Below, one piece after another: positions 6,985-10,892 of a stretch of DNA of 10,892 nt. Each line of letters starts with the position of its first letter. Position 1 is the stretch's first letter. The position numbers and the translations under genes were made by a program. This DNA is from Temnopleurus reevesii (lineage: Eukaryota; Echinodermata; Echinoidea; Temnopleuroida; Temnopleuridae), in contig BQKZ01005973.1 of the NCBI GenBank assembly GCA_036244855.1, positions 15,014 through 25,905 on the forward strand, written 5' to 3'. The notes under the pieces are model-generated. The model saw nothing but the letters and a program-made list of their open reading frames with translations, ran no database searches and was not told where the DNA came from.

Positions 6985-7128
6985 GTTAAGGCGATCTCAA
7001 CACAAGCTATGCTTCCAGGGTATTCGCCTCCTTGGATTCTATTACTTTGTCATGTTATTTTGTTTTGATTATGTCTGTGAAAAAGGAAATAAATTTTAAT
7101 TCAATTTAATTCAATTCAGTTCAATTCC
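6985..7128 (+). mobile_element. Probable LINE 3' end with AATTC-type tail
   Basis: A potential hairpin (GGCGA at 6990 with TCGCC at 7024, enclosing AAGC with GCTT) is followed about 60 bases later by AATAAA (7088-7093) and a degenerate pentanucleotide tail (TTCAATTTAATTCAATTCAG to 7128). Structured 3' untranslated regions that end in short tandem repeats are typical of CR1/L2-like non-LTR elements. No reverse transcriptase fragment is present upstream, so the copy would be a 5'-truncated stub. Confidence 0.45.
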
Positions 7129-7312
7129 ATTATAACTTCTTGAATTTATTTAAGTAAACCCGCATGTTGTGGCGTATTTGTGACGGGGAGTTTTATGCTG
7201 GCTTCAGTTCAGTTCATTTTCATTTCCAATCAAATCAAATATAACAGAGATCAGTTGGTTATCACAGTAGCAGATTTCAACGTCTCTCTTTTGAGCCACG
7301 CTGTACTCTTTA
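7129..7312. other. Unannotated sequence
   Basis: No gene or strong repeat is seen. Short pentanucleotide-like pieces (TTCAGTTCAGTTC near 7203, ATCAAATCAAAT near 7229) echo the neighbouring simple repeats and may be decayed tails. Confidence 0.4.
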
Positions 7313-7336
7313 ATTGAATTGAATTGAATTGAATTT
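7313..7336. repeat. (TTGAA)n pentanucleotide repeat
   Basis: There are about five TTGAA units, complementary in sense to the TTCAA tail at 7098-7128. It may be a second retrotransposon tail in either orientation, but nothing around it settles this. Confidence 0.8.
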
Positions 7337-7619
7337 GATTTTATTTTTCTAAAGCTTCAGAAATTTGATGAATAGCATAACCGACTTAGCCTAGTCCCTT
7401 TGTGTTCCGTAAAGATACGGAATAGCTAGCGACAAAACAGACAATAGTTTGCCCCTTTCATCTCTCTAATCATTCATCATTGAATACACACGCTGCCATT
7501 GCGTTATTAACCCCTTGTCTGCTAGAATCAGCTTTCCCTACACAAAGTCAATGTGAATTGCATAATTATGCAGTCAATGGTTTGAATGCATCGAAAAGAA
7601 ATGATTGGTGTATTCCAAC
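7337..7619. other. Unannotated sequence with a small stem-loop
   Basis: TTCCGT (7405) and ACGGAA (7417) form a perfect 6 bp stem with a 6-base loop. No T-run follows it and no context gives it a role. The rest shows no gene. Confidence 0.4.
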
Positions 7620-7929
7620 CGAAGCAAAAGAACATTTACCAATAGTGGTTCGGACTCTCGCCTCTTAACTAGAGGGTCGGTGGTTCGAATCTCACCCAGG
7701 GCGCTAATTTCCTTCAGCAAGAAATTTGCCCGCACTTTGTTGCACTCGACCCAGGTGAAAAATGGGTACCTGGCAGGAATTTATTCCTTGGAATGCTTGA
7801 GCGCCTAGCTGGCTTGCTCGGCAGTTATAGCCAGGGTAATAATATGGTACCTAGTATCAAGCGCAGTAGAGTATATGCATATAGTGATTGCGCTATATAA
7901 ATGGACCTATTATTATTATTATTATTATT
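7620..7929 (+). mobile_element. tRNA-Val-like SINE, copy 2
   Basis: Same family as 5340-5730. Box A is worn (a three-base loss gives CAATAGTGGTTCGG), while box B is intact (TGGTTCGAATC). The conserved body blocks TTCAGCAAGAAATT, TGGGTACCTGGCAGGAAT and AGCCAGGGTAATAATAT are present, and the 3' end reads GCGCTATATAAATGGACC followed by about seven ATT units. The tail is much shorter than in copy 1. TCAATGGTT occurs both after the tail (7929) and upstream at 7574, but about 45 bases of unrelated sequence would then precede the head, so I do not call it a target-site duplication. Confidence 0.82.
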
Positions 7930-8123
7930 TCAATGGTTGTGTGGCAGTGCATAGTAATGCGCATTTGCTAATAAAAGTCAAGGCAATCTATAAAGTCATT
8001 GTCTGGCCAATAATAATATGCTAGTGTAAAACACTGTGAGCAGCAAGGATAAAAGACTGGGACAAACTTTCAAACTTCATTCAACCATTCACAGTAACTT
8101 CATGATAACAAATGAGAGTCAAA
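7930..8123. other. Unannotated sequence
   Basis: No gene, RNA or repeat recognised. Confidence 0.4.
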
Positions 8124-8205
8124 CACTGCAAAAACGCCGGTGTTAGATTCAACACCAATCGGAATCTATATGGGACCACACCAGAAATGTGTTAAAATAA
8201 CACCA
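8124..8205. mobile_element. Truncated hAT-like MITE end
   Basis: It begins CACTGCAAAAACGCCGGTGT, a terminus type common in short hAT-like elements, followed by GGTGTTAGATTCAACACC (a palindrome) and further ACACC/GGTGT-type blocks up to ACACCA at 8205. The opposite terminus is absent. The segment stops exactly where half of a family P element begins, so the two are fused. Confidence 0.45.
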
Positions 8206-8283
8206 GTTCTGAGGCAGTTAACTGTGAATTAACAACGAGTCGGGGTGAATCGTGTTGCTTCCGGGGTCCTATGTGACCGGGGC
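8206..8283. mobile_element. Palindromic MITE family P, half copy B
   Basis: Only the loop and right arm are present: GTTCTGAGGCAGTTAACTGT, then the right arm ending TGTGACCGGGGC at 8283. The left arm is missing, and the break is in the middle of the palindrome. This fits breakage or deletion at a hairpin tip. The downstream TTTAAG is near-identical to the CTTAAG after the last array copy at 8820. Confidence 0.75.
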
Positions 8284-8394
8284 TTTAAGGTGCGAAAGAG
8301 GGACATGATAACTTTTGTTTTAAATTTGCCAAGAACGTTCAAATATAAAATGATGATCTGATAATACCGGGAGAATGAGAGAAATATGGGTAAT
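8284..8394. other. Spacer between half copy B and the array
   Basis: An AT-rich spacer of 111 bases. TGATAATA at 8359 and the TAAT just before 8395 are also found at similar distances before copy A (4823 and 4859), a hint that the left part of the element may extend beyond the palindrome. Confidence 0.4.
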
Positions 8395-8821
8395 GCCCCA
8401 GTCACATAGGACCCAGGAAGCAACACGATTTACCCTGACTCGTTGTTCTGAGGCTGTTGACTGTGAATTAACAAAGAGTCGGGGTGAATCGTGTTGCTTC
8501 CGGGGTTCTATATGTGGCCCGTGCTTTGCTTCTGGGGTCCTACGTGACCCGGTCACATAGGACCCAGGAAGCAACACGATTCACCCTGATTCGTTGTTCT
8601 GAGGCAGTTAACTGTGACTTAACAAAGAGTCGGGGTGAATCGTGATGCTTTCGGGATCCTATGTGACCGGGGCTTTGCTTCTGGGGTCCTACGTGACCCG
8701 GTCACATAGGACCCCGGAAGCAACACGATTCATCCCGACTCGTGGGCCAAGGCAGTTAACTGTGCATTAACAAAGAGTCGGGGTGCATCGTGTTGCTTCC
8801 GGGGTCCTATGTGACCAGGGC
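8395..8821. repeat. Tandem array of family P palindromes (three units)
   Basis: Three palindromic copies (8395-8524, 8550-8673, 8700-8821) lie head to tail. GTCACATAGGACC recurs at 8401, 8552 and 8701, a period of 151 then 149 bases. The two linkers are identical (TTTGCTTCTGGGGTCCTACG plus TGACCC at 8525-8550 and 8674-8699) and are themselves an extra piece of a right arm, so each linker pairs with the next left arm. Arms in each unit share GGAAGCAACACGA and GAGTCGGGGTG. The identical linkers indicate tandem amplification of one compound unit after its formation, not three independent insertions. Frames across it are read-through of inverted repeats. Confidence 0.88.
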
Positions 8822-9070
8822 TTAAGAAATGTACAGCAGGCATTGAAAGATAAGAATGAGGAGCACGCTCAAAACACAGCTCTCAATTATTCTAAGTTGT
8901 AATAAATAAACTAATAAAAACATAGTTTGAATGAAAATAATGAGCACAAAGTAATTAATTTATTTGAAAGGAAAAAACGTTAATTTTATTTGCAAATCCT
9001 GGATCCACCCATAAAATACTTTGCAATTTAATTATTGACATTAGCACGCAGACAATGAATTAACCCAATA
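8822..9070. other. AT-rich sequence, no gene seen
   Basis: The sequence is rich in AAATAA/TTTATT motifs, with no ORF, RNA or long repeat. Confidence 0.45.
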
Positions 9071-9087
9071 GGGGGGGGGGGGGGGGG
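9071..9087. repeat. Poly-G run of 17
   Basis: Seventeen G in a row follow AATA. Such a run can form a G-quadruplex and its length is prone to assembly error. Confidence 0.97.
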
Positions 9088-9487
9088 CAAAGGGACCTTC
9101 ACCCTGATGACTCTTCCAGGGGCGCAAAAATATCAAAAGGTGGGTTAAAAAAAAATGAAAAAGAAGAGAGAATATGAAAAAAAAAATAGCCAACGGCCAG
9201 TCAGAGCGCAAGACTCTCAAAAGGGAAACTTAGTACTTTCGATAGATTGATTTGATTTGATTTGATTTAATTTTCCATTTCAGTAGTATTTTCATAATAT
9301 TTCAAAATGTAGTTATAATGATATGGCACCAGTAATGATAGCATCTACGCATCATCATTTCCGCATAATTTTCTTTTCAAAAATGCTTAATAACAGCGAA
9401 GCGAATAAGGGCATGCAAACAGTAAGGGTTGTAAAACGCACTGCCCCTTCGTAGATTGACTATCAGTATGCCTACTCGTTGTGGACT
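9088..9487. other. Purine-rich and AT-rich sequence, with short (GATTT)n
   Basis: Poly-A runs lie at 9148-9156 and 9179-9186, and a short (TTGAT)n repeat at about 9247-9268. No coding or RNA feature was recognised. Confidence 0.5.
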
Positions 9488-9499
9488 CCCCCCCCCCCC
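9488..9499. repeat. Poly-C run of 12
   Basis: Twelve C in a row, the opposite strand type of the poly-G at 9071 and about 400 bases from it. Confidence 0.95.
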
Positions 9500-9568
9500 A
9501 TAAAAAAGGCCAAGTTGTTACATTATGTGTTCATGACTCCATTTGACAAATTGCTATTCATCACTATA

Positions 9569-9779
9569 TTTAGCCTGCGTCGGCATGGCGGTTTTTTTAG
9601 ATTAAAAACTCTCCCTTGACGGACAGCATATGCAGATCAGACGGTGGACTGACGTTCGACTTGCGCTCAACGAGCGTACGACGAGTGTCAGTCCACCGCA
9701 TGACCTGCGTCTTTGTGCGTCAAGGGAGCGTTTTTAATTAAAAACGCTGGGCCGACGCAGACTAAAGACACAAAGGTGT
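9569..9779. mobile_element. Palindromic MITE family G, copy 2
   Basis: The left end is TTTAGCCTGCGTCGGC and the right end GCCGACGCAGACTAAA (to 9766). Outer sequence GACACAAAGGTGTGAC on the right matches the complement of the left outer end of copy 1 (TCACACCTTTGCG), so the full inverted repeat probably reaches about 9779. Inside are CTCCCTTGACG (9611) with CGTCAAGGGAG (9718) and the perfect 12-base pair CGGTGGACTGAC (9642) with GTCAGTCCACCG (9687). It has about 33 loop bases and no ORF. It is better preserved than copy 1. Confidence 0.83.
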
Positions 9780-10700
9780 GACACAGGCTTGAAATCCATG
9801 CACTCAATCTCTCTTTTCCAATTGAACTTGGCCTATAAATAGAGATTGGGGTCATGACTGATACATGTGTTTATTATTCTGATAGCAGTAACATGTTGAT
9901 GTTGGGTACCATGGTTACCAGATGGCGCTCTACATTCTAAGTAAATTCAATGTCTGCGTCATGTCCCTAATCAGACCAACGCGAGGCACATTATACTAGA
10001 ACATTATACGAGAACTGTATGTAGCTGAAAGGGGAAGTTCACCAAAACATTGATGCATTAGTATATTGTCTAATTTTCTAGAAAAAGAAGAACATGTGAC
10101 ATTATGTGTACAAAGTGAATGGAGAGTTCTCCATGTTGGCAGCCATTTTGTGCCTGTACGTTGCCAATTTAAGGATATATTTACTTTCATCTGGTATTCA
10201 TAATTGCCTGCTTACCATGGGACAGTTACAAAATTAGTTTTCTTTTTTCTTCAATAGCAATTGTAATAATTTGCTCTTCTTGTAGTTCTCCCTGATATTG
10301 GATAACCCAAGAAAATGCTCCCAAGGAATCAAACTGAATCCAATCTTACATTGAAGTAGATTAAAATGTATCGTTTTTCTATTCTTTTCTTTTTCTTTTT
10401 TACCTGGATGTATAAATATAATACCATTGGAATCAAATAGTTTGTTCATGCTGTGTTAAATGCTAAATTGTATAATACTGTCCATTATTTCACATGCAAA
10501 CTACGCTGACAATTATAAGAGATCTTGCAATTATTTGTAAATATATTTAAAATGAGAGGTTCATTTTTGTATATTTTGCTAATTTGATTCACCACTGTCA
10601 CTTTGTCATATTGTTTTATGTCTGCATCTGGACAACCAATACTGGATTTACCTTTCAGAATAAAGGTCATTCAAATCATTAGCAGATTACTAAATAACCA
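9780..10700. other. Mostly unique AT-rich sequence
   Basis: Over 900 bases show no convincing gene. Short minus-strand frames at 9996-10190, 10234-10449 and 10485-10670 have no recognised motif and ordinary AT-rich composition. It is the most plausible single-copy (intronic or intergenic) segment of the window. Confidence 0.45.
9905..9919. promoter_or_regulatory. X-box-like palindrome 1 (weak)
   Basis: GGTACCATGGTTACC is close to the RFX-factor X-box form GTNRCC-N(0-3)-RGYAAC, with one base missing in the left half. It is a sequence match only, and no gene start is visible near it. Confidence 0.2.
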
Positions 10701-10765
10701 AGCATTTGGTTCAGTGATAGAGAATCTGCCCCACCATGCGGGATGTGGTTTGTAATTGTAATGAC
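10701..10765 (+). repeat. Worn tRNA-Gly-like SINE head
   Basis: GCATTTGGTTCAGTGATAGA followed by CCACCATGCGGGATGTGG tracks the eukaryotic tRNA-Gly pattern (GTGGTTCAGTGGTAGA with a CCACGCGGG anticodon arm). The expected box B is degraded to GGTTTGTAATTG. This suggests an old tRNA-derived SINE or tRNA pseudogene. The body downstream has no recognised family signature. Confidence 0.35.
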
Positions 10766-10892
10766 CTCTATGCCCAATCCCATTATTAGTATGAATTTTG
10801 TACTCAAGGTAAAGAATGTCGCTAACATTTGTTACCATGGTTACAACAATATATGATATTTTCGATTGATATAAGTATCTAGATATGTAATT
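10766..10892. other. Right-edge AT-rich sequence
   Basis: No gene is seen. It contains the second X-box-like palindrome and may hold the decayed body of the tRNA-like repeat before it. Confidence 0.4.
10831..10844. promoter_or_regulatory. X-box-like palindrome 2 (weak)
   Basis: GTTACCATGGTTAC is a near-perfect inverted repeat of GTTACC with an AT spacer, one base away from a symmetric RFX X-box. No nearby gene supports a promoter role. Confidence 0.25.

Noticed and set aside
7405..7422. Intrinsic terminator at TTCCGT/ACGGAA stem
   Set aside because: There is no T-run after the stem, no gene upstream, and bacterial termination does not apply here.
7574..7937. TCAATGGTT direct repeat as target-site duplication of SINE copy 2
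   Set aside because: The upstream copy is about 45 bases before the point where homology to SINE copy 1 begins, so it does not flank the element tightly.
8395..8821. CRISPR array
   Set aside because: The repeats are long palindromic transposon arms with near-identical linkers, not short repeats with unique spacers, and the DNA is eukaryotic in character.

Overview
The window looks like non-coding nuclear DNA from a marine invertebrate. An echinoderm, possibly a sea urchin, is my best guess. The reasons are the AT-rich composition, long ATT, ATG, TG and TA microsatellites, tRNA-derived SINEs with a conserved core and an ATT tail, a CR1/jockey-type LINE fragment, and many short palindromic elements that look like non-autonomous DNA transposons (MITEs). 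There is no bacterial signature: no dense ORFs, operons or ribosome-binding sites. The taxonomic call rests on resemblance to repeats I associate with echinoderms and was not searched.

I find no intact host gene. The only convincing protein-coding similarity is a decayed, frameshifted piece of a LINE polyprotein on the minus strand at the left edge. The other open frames come from microsatellites, from palindromes read through, or from random AT-rich sequence.

Layout. 1-389: LINE fragment abutting a 174 bp hairpin with hAT-like ends. 702-805: TG microsatellite. 1131-1356: minus-strand tRNA-derived SINE between perfect 13 bp direct repeats. 1655-1812 and 2452-2615: two diverged copies of a repeat that shares a CCAAT/E-box/CRE-like block, with TTCGCGG repeats and a TA cruciform between them. 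2728-3040: inverted-repeat element. 3481-4646: two remnant hAT-like ends flanking unremarkable AT-rich DNA. 4863-5229: two different palindromic elements lying side by side. 5340-5730: tRNA-Val-like SINE with an expanded ATT tail. 5864-6065: another palindromic element. 6226-6757: AATA and ATG/GAT microsatellites. 6985-7128: a probable LINE 3' end. 7620-7929: second copy of the SINE. 8124-8821: a truncated hAT-like piece fused to half a palindromic element, then a tandem array of about three copies of that element with a period near 150 bp. 9071-9499: poly-G and poly-C runs. 9569-9779: second copy of the element seen at 5009. 9780-10892: mostly unique AT-rich sequence with two RFX X-box-like palindromes and a worn tRNA-Gly-like stretch.

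The parts form a mosaic of nested and adjacent mobile elements, not a pathway. The best leads are the tandem palindrome array, the repeated pairing of two palindromic families, and the SINE with clear target-site duplications. I do not see a new defence or metabolic system.
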